From assembly GCA_903877945.1 (NCBI GenBank), contig CAIRFY010000459.1, forward strand, positions 1 to 6,522: a stretch of DNA of 6,522 nucleotides, given 5' to 3'. Both the position numbers and the translations under genes were made by a program. Source of the DNA: an uncultured Oscillochloris sp. GTDB lineage: Bacteria; Chloroflexota; Chloroflexia; Chloroflexales; Chloroflexaceae. Shown in pieces: positions 1 through 5,642 of this stretch. Every line of letters begins with the position of its first letter. Position 1 is the stretch's first letter. Under the pieces are notes generated by a model, which had not been told where the DNA came from, ran no database searches, and saw only the letters and a program-made list of their open reading frames with translations.

Positions 1-168
1 CCCGCGTCCCCGCGTCCCCGCGTCCCCGCGTCCCCGCGTCCCCGCGTCCCCGCGTCCCCGCGTCCCCGCGTCCCCGCGTCCCCGCGTCCCCGCGTCCCCG
101 ACTCACCGCGTCCCCACGTCACCGCGTCACCACGTCACCGCGTCACCACGTCACCCCCTCACCGCCCC
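1..168. repeat. 8-bp tandem satellite (CCCGCGTC units)
   Basis: Twelve perfect copies of the 8-mer CCCGCGTC fill positions 1-96, so the array very probably continues beyond the left edge. Nine more units at 97-168 are diverged: CCCGACTC, then ACCGCGTC and CCCACGTC or ACCACGTC alternating, then ACCCCCTC and ACCGCCCC. The array overlaps the last codons and the stop of the leftward gene (stop at 159-161). Read on the minus strand, which is the transcript strand of that gene, the perfect units are GGGGACGC, giving runs of four G every 8 bases. That is a textbook G-quadruplex pattern. Units near the gene are diverged and distal ones identical, which suggests recent expansion away from the gene. 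No intrinsic terminator with a T-run is visible here. Confidence 0.97.
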
Positions 169-1880
169 CCCGGCTCAAGCTGCGAGAAGTAGCTGCGCAC
201 AAAGTCCTTCAGGTGCGGCGGGATATAGCCGCGATCCAGAGCCTCGCTGGCGGCCCGCGAGTACTCGGGGTAGATCTGCTCGTAGGGCACCACCGAGGGG
301 TTATTCGCGCCGGGCAGGTTGCTCTGGCCCTGCTGAGACTGGCTCTGGCCTCCCTGGCCCTGTTGGCCCTGCACAAAGTCGGGGGTGCCGCTCTGGCCCG
401 AGGGCTTAAACGGCTGGTAGACCATGCCCTCGCTACCGTGGCCCTGGCCCTGGCCCTGGCCCGTCGGGCGGTTCGGGTTGATGTTCCCGGTATTGCTGCT
501 CTGGTTCTGGCCGAGGTTCGGCGCGGTGCTGCCGCCGCCGCCACCGCCAGGCTGCTGGCCCTGCTGGCCCTGCTGACCCTGTTGGCCCTGTTGGCCCTGT
601 TGGCCCTGTTGGCCCTGCTGACCCTGTTGGCCCTGTTGGCCCTGCTGGCCCTGCTGACCCTGTTGGCCCTGTTGGCCCGCCTGGCCCTGCTGACCCTGCT
701 GGCCCTGTTGGCCCTGTTGGCCCTGCTGGCCCTGCTGCCCCTGCTGGCCCGCCTGGGCGATCTGCTGGCGGCCGCTCTGCATCTGCGAGAGCGACTGTTG
801 AGTCGCCTGTTGATTGGCGAGGGTCTGCTGGGCCTGTTGGACGTTTTGGGACGCCTGCTGGAGCTGTTGAGCCGCCGCCTGTTGGTTGCCACTGCGCAGG
901 GCGTTCGCCGCGTTCGCCAGACTCTGCGCCGTCTGCTGGTCGCTGCCAGCCATCTGGGCGGCCTGCTGATCAAGCTGGTCAGCGAGTTGCTGGCGCTGCT
1001 CCTCGCTCATCTGGGCGAGCTGCTGGGCGAGTTGCTGGAGATCCTGGGCGGCCTGGCCCAAGCTAGGCCGCTGGCTGGGCTGACGGCCAGAGAGCGACTC
1101 AAGATTACGCGCCATTTGCTCAAGGGCGGCGCGGCGTGCATCGGCATTCGGATCAAGCTGCTGCTGAAGACGAGCCTCGGCGGCGGACAGGTCAGCCAGA
1201 GCCTCCTGCTGATCGCCGGGGTTGCGACGCAGGCTCTCGCGCAGAGCGGCGAGCTCCTTCTGGAGCCGCTCAAGGTCGGCCGGGCTCAGTTCGGCATTTT
1301 TGGTCAGTTCCTGCTGAAGCTGGGCAAGCTGCTGATCGGTCTGTGCGAGGGCGGACTGCACCGCCTGACGCTGGGCGATCAGCGCATCCTGCGGGTTCGG
1401 CAGCACCAGCAGAGCGATCCCAACCGCCAGGGGCACGAGGCTCCAGAGCAGCCAGGTGCGGTCAAAGCGCAGAGGAAGCTGTCCAGCCCGCAGGGCGGAC
1501 GCGATCAGCCCGGCGTCCTCCTGCTGCCGCTCGCTGAGCGGGTCGTGGGCCTGCTGCTGGTGCAGTTCAATCGCCGTCGACAGGCGCTCGCGCAGGTCGA
1601 GCAGAAGATCGACCCGCTGGGCCACCCGCCGCAGCGGCAGCGGCCTGAGCAGAACGTAGCCAAGCACAATCAGCGCCCAGATCAGCAGGGGCGCACCGGC
1701 CCACAGCCGCAGATTGACAATCGGCACAAAGCGCCCCGCCAGGGCGATCAGCACAAAGCCCATCGCGCCCGCCCAGAGCGTCCGGCTGGCGAAAAGCAGC
1801 GTATCGCTCACGCGCAGCCGCAGGCCCAGGGAGCCAAGCTGCCGACGCACACTATCGTAAGGGCTGATGGCCTGGGACAT
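159..1880 (-). CDS. Gln-rich membrane protein with coiled-coil segment and GQQ repeats; function unknown
   Basis: This 573-residue protein is not one I can name. Its N-terminus resembles DUF4175-like bacterial membrane proteins: hydrophobic segments at about 36-56 and 60-79, a conserved-looking stretch around 89-105 (VDLLLDLRERLSTAIEL), and a third membrane segment at about 142-161. Residues 165-370 are Gln/Ala/Leu-rich, strongly helical and coiled-coil-like. Residues 378-443 are 22 Gly-Gln-Gln-type triplets (one is GQA), followed by PGGGGGG and a disordered Gly/Gln/Ser/Pro region. The last 45 residues regain normal complexity (VPYEQIYPEYSRAASEALDR, then GYIPPHLKDFVRSYFSQLEP) and look like a conserved docking tail. 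By topology the long tail lies on one side of the membrane. The start ATG at 1880 follows a GGAAGGAAG Shine-Dalgarno about 8 nt upstream, inside the end of the zinc-ribbon gene, so the two genes are co-transcribed and perhaps coupled. The stop lies inside the 8-bp satellite. The family assignment is tentative. Confidence 0.9.
   Translation of the reverse strand: MSQAISPYDSVRRQLGSLGLRLRVSDTLLFASRTLWAGAMGFVLIALAGRFVPIVNLRLWAGAPLLIWALIVLGYVLLRPLPLRRVAQRVDLLLDLRERLSTAIELHQQQAHDPLSERQQEDAGLIASALRAGQLPLRFDRTWLLWSLVPLAVGIALLVLPNPQDALIAQRQAVQSALAQTDQQLAQLQQELTKNAELSPADLERLQKELAALRESLRRNPGDQQEALADLSAAEARLQQQLDPNADARRAALEQMARNLESLSGRQPSQRPSLGQAAQDLQQLAQQLAQMSEEQRQQLADQLDQQAAQMAGSDQQTAQSLANAANALRSGNQQAAAQQLQQASQNVQQAQQTLANQQATQQSLSQMQSGRQQIAQAGQQGQQGQQGQQGQQGQQGQQGQAGQQGQQGQQGQQGQQGQQGQQGQQGQQGQQGQQGQQGQQGQQPGGGGGGSTAPNLGQNQSSNTGNINPNRPTGQGQGQGHGSEGMVYQPFKPSGQSGTPDFVQGQQGQGGQSQSQQGQSNLPGANNPSVVPYEQIYPEYSRAASEALDRGYIPPHLKDFVRSYFSQLEPGGR
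552..749 (-). repeat. 9-bp coding tandem repeat (Gly-Gln-Gln x22)
   Basis: Twenty-two in-frame 9-bp units encode GQQ triplets (residues 378-443 of the 573-residue protein); one unit reads GQA. On the plus strand the unit is CTGTTGGCC or CTGCTGGCC, with occasional CTGCTGACC. Silent variation between CAA and CAG and between GGC and GGT shows the copies are not all freshly duplicated. The repeat keeps a Gly at every third residue like collagen-type sequences but has no Pro, so a stable collagen triple helix is unlikely. A flexible low-complexity linker is the simpler reading. Copy number is likely to vary between strains. Confidence 0.95.
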
Positions 1881-1883
1881 CGG

Positions 1884-2303
1884 TTATTCTTCCTTCCGCC
1901 AGACCTGCTTCTCGATCACCTGGCGGGCCATGGTGCCCTGCTCCCAGACCTCAACCACGCGCTGACTGACAATTGTCACCGTGTTGCGCACCACTTCGGC
2001 GTCGGCTTTGGCGATAGCAGCCATCGACTGGGGCTTGGCACCTACGGCGGGCAGCCGGGAAACCTCAGATCGGCGGCGCAGCCAGGACAGGCCAGCCTCG
2101 GCGGCCACGGTGGCGAGGCCCACGGCCAGCACCTTACCGGCCTGCTTGATCTGAGCAACGGGAATTTGCTGACCAACAATTGTGATGGCCGTCACTCCCG
2201 CACGTGCGAGGGCGTCGTGCTGGAGAGGCTCGCCGCACGCGCCGCAGTAGCGGTTATCGAGGGGGTTGCCATGTTGGCAAGCCGGGCAGATGCGCTCAAC
2301 CAT
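1884..2303 (-). CDS. Small zinc-ribbon protein
   Basis: This 139-residue protein begins MVERICPACQ and carries one four-cysteine zinc ribbon at its N-terminus: C6-X2-C9, ten residues, then C20-X2-C23, matching the double zinc ribbon/zinc-ribbon-2 style seen in many small bacterial proteins. The rest has no recognisable enzymatic motif. Residues about 39-60 (KQAGKVLAVGLATVAAEAGL) form a moderately hydrophobic helix that could be membrane-associated, followed by a basic WLRRR. The C-terminus is Val/Glu-rich and charged. I chose the ATG at 2303 over one five codons upstream (2318) because a clear AGGAG lies 7 nt before it, while nothing like a Shine-Dalgarno precedes the upstream ATG. It is the first gene of a leftward operon; its stop is 3 nt before the start of the Gln-rich membrane protein. 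A regulatory or scaffolding role at the membrane is inference only. Confidence 0.88.
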   Translation of the reverse strand: MVERICPACQHGNPLDNRYCGACGEPLQHDALARAGVTAITIVGQQIPVAQIKQAGKVLAVGLATVAAEAGLSWLRRRSEVSRLPAVGAKPQSMAAIAKADAEVVRNTVTIVSQRVVEVWEQGTMARQVIEKQVWRKEE

Positions 2304-2310
2304 ACGGATG

Positions 2311-2315
2311 CTCCT
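2311..2315 (-). promoter_or_regulatory. Shine-Dalgarno deciding the zinc-ribbon start
   Basis: CTCCT on the plus strand is AGGAG on the minus strand, 7 nt before the ATG at 2303. It falls inside the codons of the longer alternative reading from 2318, whose own upstream sequence (CTTTCCCTACCC) is pyrimidine-rich and cannot serve as a ribosome binding site. Confidence 0.75.
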
Positions 2316-2343
2316 CATGGGTAGGGAAAGACATGGTGCATGA

Positions 2344-2373
2344 AGTATAACATTGTGCAGAATCGGGTGTCAA
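2344..2373 (-). promoter_or_regulatory. Sigma70-like promoter of the zinc-ribbon operon
   Basis: On the minus strand TTGACA (2373-2368, a perfect -35) is followed after 18 nt by TATACT (2349-2344, a 5/6 match to -10). Transcription should start near 2337, giving a leader of about 34 nt before the ATG at 2303. This is one of the two strongest promoter matches in the window. Confidence 0.7.
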
Positions 2374-2377
2374 TGTT
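2349..2377. promoter_or_regulatory. Candidate operator dyad across the leftward promoter
   Basis: A perfect 7-bp inverted repeat, AACATTG and CAATGTT, with a 15-nt spacer (2349-2355 and 2371-2377). It touches the -10 box and overlaps most of the -35 box of the leftward promoter. The position fits a repressor site, but no regulator gene lies in the window, and arms of this length can occur by chance. Confidence 0.35.
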
Positions 2378-2406
2378 CGTTCAGCGTATGCCTACTCAGC
2401 GCCCGA

Positions 2407-2415
2407 TGGTATACT
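2407..2415 (+). promoter_or_regulatory. Extended -10 promoter upstream of the aldolase gene
   Basis: TGG directly before TATACT gives the TGN extended -10 form; no good -35 is found 16-18 nt upstream. Expected start is near 2422, with a leader of about 35 nt. A second possible -10, TACAAT at 2442-2447, lies too close to the ATG and has no partner box. The 8-mer TATACTTC at 2410-2417 is identical to that of the divergent leftward promoter. Confidence 0.5.
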
Positions 2416-2456
2416 TCTCTTCTAACGACAGTGGCACGTAATACAATAGGGGTAGT

Positions 2457-3527
2457 ATGGACGAGATCATGAGCGGTGCCACGGTGCGCCGTGGTGCCAT
2501 CGACCTGCGCAGCGATACGGTGACGCTGCCGAGTCCGGCAATGCGCGAGGCTATCGCACGCGCTGATCTGGGCGACGATGTTTACGGCGAGGATCCAACG
2601 GTGAACCAGCTAGAGGAACGTGCCGCCGAGATGATTGGCAAGGAGGCGGCGGTACTGGTGCCCTCCGGCACGATGGGCAACCTGAGTGCGCTGCTGGCCC
2701 ACGGCAGGCGCGGCGAGCGAGTGATCCTTGGCGACGAGTGCCACATCTACTGCTACGAGGCTGGTGGAGCCTCGGCCCTTGGCGGGTTGATCTACCACGC
2801 CTTGCCCAACCGCGCCGACGGTACTATCGATCTCGATGCCATGCGCAAGGCCGCCGAAATGGGTGCCGATCTGCACGAGTCGCCACCCGGCCTGATCTGC
2901 TTGGAGAACACCCACAACCGCTGCGGCGGCGTGGTGCTGCCCATCAGCTATATGGCTGCCGCCCACGCTATCGCCCAGGAGTATGGGTTGCCGTTGCACC
3001 TCGACGGGGCACGCATCTTCAATGCCGCCGTGACCCTGGGCGTCGATGTGCGCGAGATCACTCGGCACGTCGATAGCGTGCAGTTCTGTCTCTCCAAGGG
3101 TCTCGCCGCACCGGTTGGCTCGCTGGTGGCTGGCCCGCGCCCCTTCATCACGCAGGTGCGCCGCATACGCAAACTGCTCGGCGGTGGCATGCGCCAGGCC
3201 GGGGTGTTCGCCGCCGCCGGGGTTGTCGCTCTGCGCGAGATGGTCGGTCGTCTGGCTGAGGATCACGCCAACGCCTACACCCTCGCCGTCGGCTTAGCCG
3301 AGATCCCTGGGCTCAGCATCGATATGGGCCTCGTGCAGAGCAATATCGTCCGCTTCGAACTGAGCGATAGTCGGCTGAGCGTCGCCGATCTCCTCACACG
3401 ATTGCGAGAACGCGGCGTGCTGATGGGCAGCATGGGCGGCAGGATCGTGCGCGCCGTGACTCACTATGGCGTCGGGGCCGACGACATCGGCTATGCCGTA
3501 CAGGCGATGCGCGAGGCGCTTACCTAA
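2457..3527 (+). CDS. ltaE: Threonine aldolase (low-specificity type), PLP-dependent
   Basis: Cleaves L-threonine or L-allo-threonine to glycine and acetaldehyde in the cytosol, using pyridoxal phosphate; it belongs to the beta-eliminating lyase/fold-type I family. Visible signatures are the N-terminal IDLRSDTVTLPSPAM, the DDVYGEDPTVNQLEERAAEM stretch, the PSGTMGN phosphate-binding turn, the ECHIYCYEAGG segment with H96 (the position expected to stack on PLP), the DGAR motif with D183 and R186 for the pyridine nitrogen and phosphate side, and SKGLAAPVGS with K214 as the Schiff-base lysine. At 356 residues it is about 20 longer than the E. coli enzyme, partly from a 14-residue N-terminal extension. 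The ATG at 2457 follows TAGGGG with a short 4-nt gap; an in-frame ATG at 2469 is an alternative start. Stereospecificity cannot be read from sequence. It is the first gene of a rightward pair with the diguanylate cyclase, 20 nt downstream. Confidence 0.95.
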   Translation: MDEIMSGATVRRGAIDLRSDTVTLPSPAMREAIARADLGDDVYGEDPTVNQLEERAAEMIGKEAAVLVPSGTMGNLSALLAHGRRGERVILGDECHIYCYEAGGASALGGLIYHALPNRADGTIDLDAMRKAAEMGADLHESPPGLICLENTHNRCGGVVLPISYMAAAHAIAQEYGLPLHLDGARIFNAAVTLGVDVREITRHVDSVQFCLSKGLAAPVGSLVAGPRPFITQVRRIRKLLGGGMRQAGVFAAAGVVALREMVGRLAEDHANAYTLAVGLAEIPGLSIDMGLVQSNIVRFELSDSRLSVADLLTRLRERGVLMGSMGGRIVRAVTHYGVGADDIGYAVQAMREALT

Positions 3528-3547
3528 CCCACAACGAGAGCGGAGCG

Positions 3548-5431
3548 ATGATGGATCATGCTGGACATAACCGGATCCTCCCCGATTCTAGTCTATGGGA
3601 AGCCCTTGTCGCTATGTCGTCCGATGGTGTTGTGATCACCGATGCGAATGATCGGATCACGCTGATCAACCCGACAGCGACGCGCTTACTTGACATCCAG
3701 GGCGATTCGCCGGTCGGACGCCACATCACCGATATTCTTCCGCTCACCTCTCATGACGACGATGATGATGACACTCAGATCATTATTGGCGACGATGTCT
3801 ACACTCTGTGTCGCACCACACGAGGCGACCAGGATACCATGCTGCTCATCCAGCCAACCCAACACACCAACGATGTTGTCCGGCAGTTGCACCGTGAGCA
3901 ACAGCTACGCCAACTGACGATGGATGTCAGCAGCGCCCTGGACATTGACACGATCCTAGAGCGGGTGGCTCAGATGAGCATGGAACTGATCGATGCGGAC
4001 AGCGGCACCCTGTCGCTCTACAATTCTGACCACGACTACCTCCTGACGACCAGGATCATCAATCTGCCCCCGAGCAGCATTCCATCTCCACTCTACCGTG
4101 GCTCCGGCGTGATCTGGGATCTGATTGACACCGGGCGATCTGCCATTATCAACAACTATCAGCATGAGCCAAAGGCGCTGCCGAGCCTGATCGCGCTAGG
4201 GGTAAGGGTGGTGATCGCAGTGCCGGTGCGGATCTCCAACCAGATCCTCGGCGCAATCTCGCTCTACCGGGTGACGCCGGGCAGAATGTTCAGTCGGCAT
4301 GATCGAGAGTTGCTTGAGATGATTGGTCTCCAGACGGGGATCGCCCTTCAGAACGCCCGACTCTACGAAGAAGCGATCCACGAGTCACGACGCCGACATA
4401 AGCTTTACGCAGCCAGCGTTGAAATCGGTGCGGCCCTCGACATGGAGGATCTCTACCAGGCCATCCACCGCGCCGCCTGCCACATGCTGGTCTGTGACAG
4501 CTTTGCGATTGCACTGTACGACAAGCAGAGCCAAGAGGTCGCCTATGTCTACACGGTGGATCATCAGGGGCGCTGGCCTGCTCGCCGAGTCCCCCTTGGC
4601 CACGGACTCCTCGGCCATGTGATCCACACCGACACCTCGTTGCGCCTGAGCAACAGCGATACGGAGATTGAGCGTATCTTCGGGGTTGGCACCCACAGCG
4701 ACATCGCCATGTCCCGCTCGATCCTTGCGACGGTGATGCACACCGGGGATCAGATCGTTGGCGCGATCACGGTACAGTCCCAGGCGCCATTCGCCTACAC
4801 GAGCAAAGATCTCGACGCCTTGGAGATGCTGGCATCTACGGCGGCAATCGCCACACAGAATGCCCACCTCTTCGCCCGCATCCAGAAAATGGCGACCATC
4901 GACCCACTCACCCAGATCCCCAACCGCCGCCACTTTTTCGAGATCGCGTCGCACGAGATCGAGCGCGCAAATCGCTACAAACGTCCGATGAGCCTGGTGA
5001 TATTCGATATTGATCGCTTCAAGGCAGTGAACGACACCTACGGCCATATCGCGGGCGACCACGTGCTGAAGACCGTCGCCGCCCGCTGCCGTTACGAACT
5101 GCGCGATACTGACACGGTCGCACGCTACGGGGGCGAGGAGTTTGTGATGCTTATGCCGGAGACGAGCTACGCCCAGGCCCTGCTGGTCGTCGAGCGTCTG
5201 CGCGTCTGTATCAGCGAGGCACCGGTGGAGAGCGATGTCGGGCCGATCCCAATCTCCGTGAGCTTGGGCTTCGATAGCTGCGATGAAATGTTCGCCGGTA
5301 GCCTGGAGAAACTGCTCGACCGGGCTGATCAGGCGCTCTACGTGGCAAAGCGCGGGGGGCGCAACCGGGTGATTGGGTTCCGCTCCCTGGTCTTCGGACA
5401 CGATGGGATCGGCCAGCCCCACGCCAGCTAA
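3548..5431 (+). CDS. PAS-GAF-GAF-GGDEF diguanylate cyclase
   Basis: A 627-residue soluble sensor enzyme predicted to make cyclic di-GMP from two GTP. There is a PAS domain at about 14-105 (DGVVITDANDRITLINPTA), then GAF domains at about 131-275 and 289-440 joined by a helix, and a GGDEF domain at about 450-615 starting DPLTQIPNRR. The catalytic site is intact: FDIDRFK with D487 for metal, N495 and D504 in the guanine-binding positions, and GGEEF at 528-532. R519 and D522 (RDTD, five residues before GGEEF) form the inhibitory I-site, so product feedback is expected. No membrane segment or signal peptide is seen, and neither GAF shows an obvious bilin-binding cysteine, so the ligands are unknown. 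An Asp run at 70-75 sits in a PAS loop. Two adjacent ATGs (3548, 3551) are possible starts; GAGAG or GGAG upstream fits one or the other. With no promoter in the 20-nt gap, it probably shares the aldolase transcript. Confidence 0.95.
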   Translation: MMDHAGHNRILPDSSLWEALVAMSSDGVVITDANDRITLINPTATRLLDIQGDSPVGRHITDILPLTSHDDDDDDTQIIIGDDVYTLCRTTRGDQDTMLLIQPTQHTNDVVRQLHREQQLRQLTMDVSSALDIDTILERVAQMSMELIDADSGTLSLYNSDHDYLLTTRIINLPPSSIPSPLYRGSGVIWDLIDTGRSAIINNYQHEPKALPSLIALGVRVVIAVPVRISNQILGAISLYRVTPGRMFSRHDRELLEMIGLQTGIALQNARLYEEAIHESRRRHKLYAASVEIGAALDMEDLYQAIHRAACHMLVCDSFAIALYDKQSQEVAYVYTVDHQGRWPARRVPLGHGLLGHVIHTDTSLRLSNSDTEIERIFGVGTHSDIAMSRSILATVMHTGDQIVGAITVQSQAPFAYTSKDLDALEMLASTAAIATQNAHLFARIQKMATIDPLTQIPNRRHFFEIASHEIERANRYKRPMSLVIFDIDRFKAVNDTYGHIAGDHVLKTVAARCRYELRDTDTVARYGGEEFVMLMPETSYAQALLVVERLRVCISEAPVESDVGPIPISVSLGFDSCDEMFAGSLEKLLDRADQALYVAKRGGRNRVIGFRSLVFGHDGIGQPHAS

Positions 5432-5442
5432 GACAAGTTTGC

Positions 5443-5476
5443 AGATTTTAGATTTTAGATTTTAGATTTTAGAATT
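5443..5476. repeat. 7-bp AT-rich tandem repeat (AGATTTT)
   Basis: Four perfect copies of AGATTTT at 5443-5470, then a partial AGAATT. It starts 12 nt after the cyclase stop codon and stands out as an AT island in GC-rich DNA. There is no hairpin before it, so it is not a standard intrinsic terminator, though a T-rich tract here could assist termination. Confidence 0.92.
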
Positions 5477-5482
5477 AGGATG

Positions 5483-5561
5483 CGTCGCATGTGCCCAAAC
5501 TGTCAAGGATCCATGAACCTGTCTAACGCATGGTTCAATCCAGCCTGACAGTTCAGCGACG
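5483..5561. other. Compound imperfect hairpin after the cyclase gene
   Basis: Nested complementary arms share roughly one centre: CGTCGC 5483-5488 with GCGACG 5556-5561; AACTGTCA 5498-5505 with TGACAGTT 5546-5553; GGAT 5507-5510 with ATCC 5538-5541; TGAACC 5514-5519 with GGTTCA 5532-5537; and a 12-nt loop at 5520-5531. The 8-bp and 6-bp arms are the convincing part. It could be a 3' RNA structure, a transcription barrier between convergent genes, or the remnant of a small palindromic element. No T-run follows on either strand. Confidence 0.45.
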
Positions 5562-5571
5562 AAACGATGAC

Positions 5572-5614
5572 GCGGTGAGGCGCTCCGTATCGCCTCATCG
5601 CCTCGTCGCCTCGT
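5572..5614. repeat. Short 8-bp array with hairpin, between convergent genes
   Basis: Units CGCCTCAT, CGCCTCGT, CGCCTCGT lie at 5591-5614. The first of these pairs with 5572-5582: GCGGTGAGGCG and CGCCTCATCGC form an 11-bp stem with one G-T wobble (plus-strand RNA) and an 8-nt loop at 5583-5590. It sits about 30-70 nt downstream of the dedA stop on the minus strand, with a short TTT following there, so it may be a weak terminator for dedA. The unit phase-shifts to TCGCCTCG, which fits the same TCNCCNCG pattern as the array at the left edge. Confidence 0.55.
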
Positions 5615-5642
5615 CGCAAGACGGTAAAGCTGAAGGTGTCCA

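Noticed and set aside
1..168. The left-edge 8-bp array as a CRISPR array or an origin with DnaA boxes.
   Set aside because: Units are contiguous without spacers, and no TTATCCACA-like boxes or AT-rich unwinding element are present.
209..973. A 254-codon Arg/Ala-rich open frame on the minus strand within the GQQ region.
   Set aside because: It is a frame-shifted reading of the 573-residue gene, made of Arg/Ala/Ser repeats without any domain.
213..2324. A 703-codon open frame on the plus strand opposite the zinc-ribbon and Gln-rich genes, rich in Leu-Leu-Ala.
   Set aside because: Its repetitive Leu/Ala/Thr protein is the complement of the GQQ repeat and Gln-rich codons. It has no family motifs, spans two well-supported genes, and long antisense frames are common in GC-rich DNA.
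2610..3266. A 218-codon minus-strand frame opposite the aldolase gene.
   Set aside because: It is the complement of a confidently identified PLP enzyme and has a His/Gln-rich composition typical of antisense shadows.
4385..5422. A 345-codon minus-strand frame opposite the GAF and GGDEF coding region.
   Set aside because: The plus-strand frame has clear GAF and GGDEF domains with intact motifs; the antisense product matches nothing I recognise.
5572..5601. A strong bidirectional intrinsic terminator between the cyclase and dedA genes.
   Set aside because: The stem is good, but there is no T-run after it on the plus strand and only TTT on the minus strand, so I list it as a repeat with a possible weak terminator role only.
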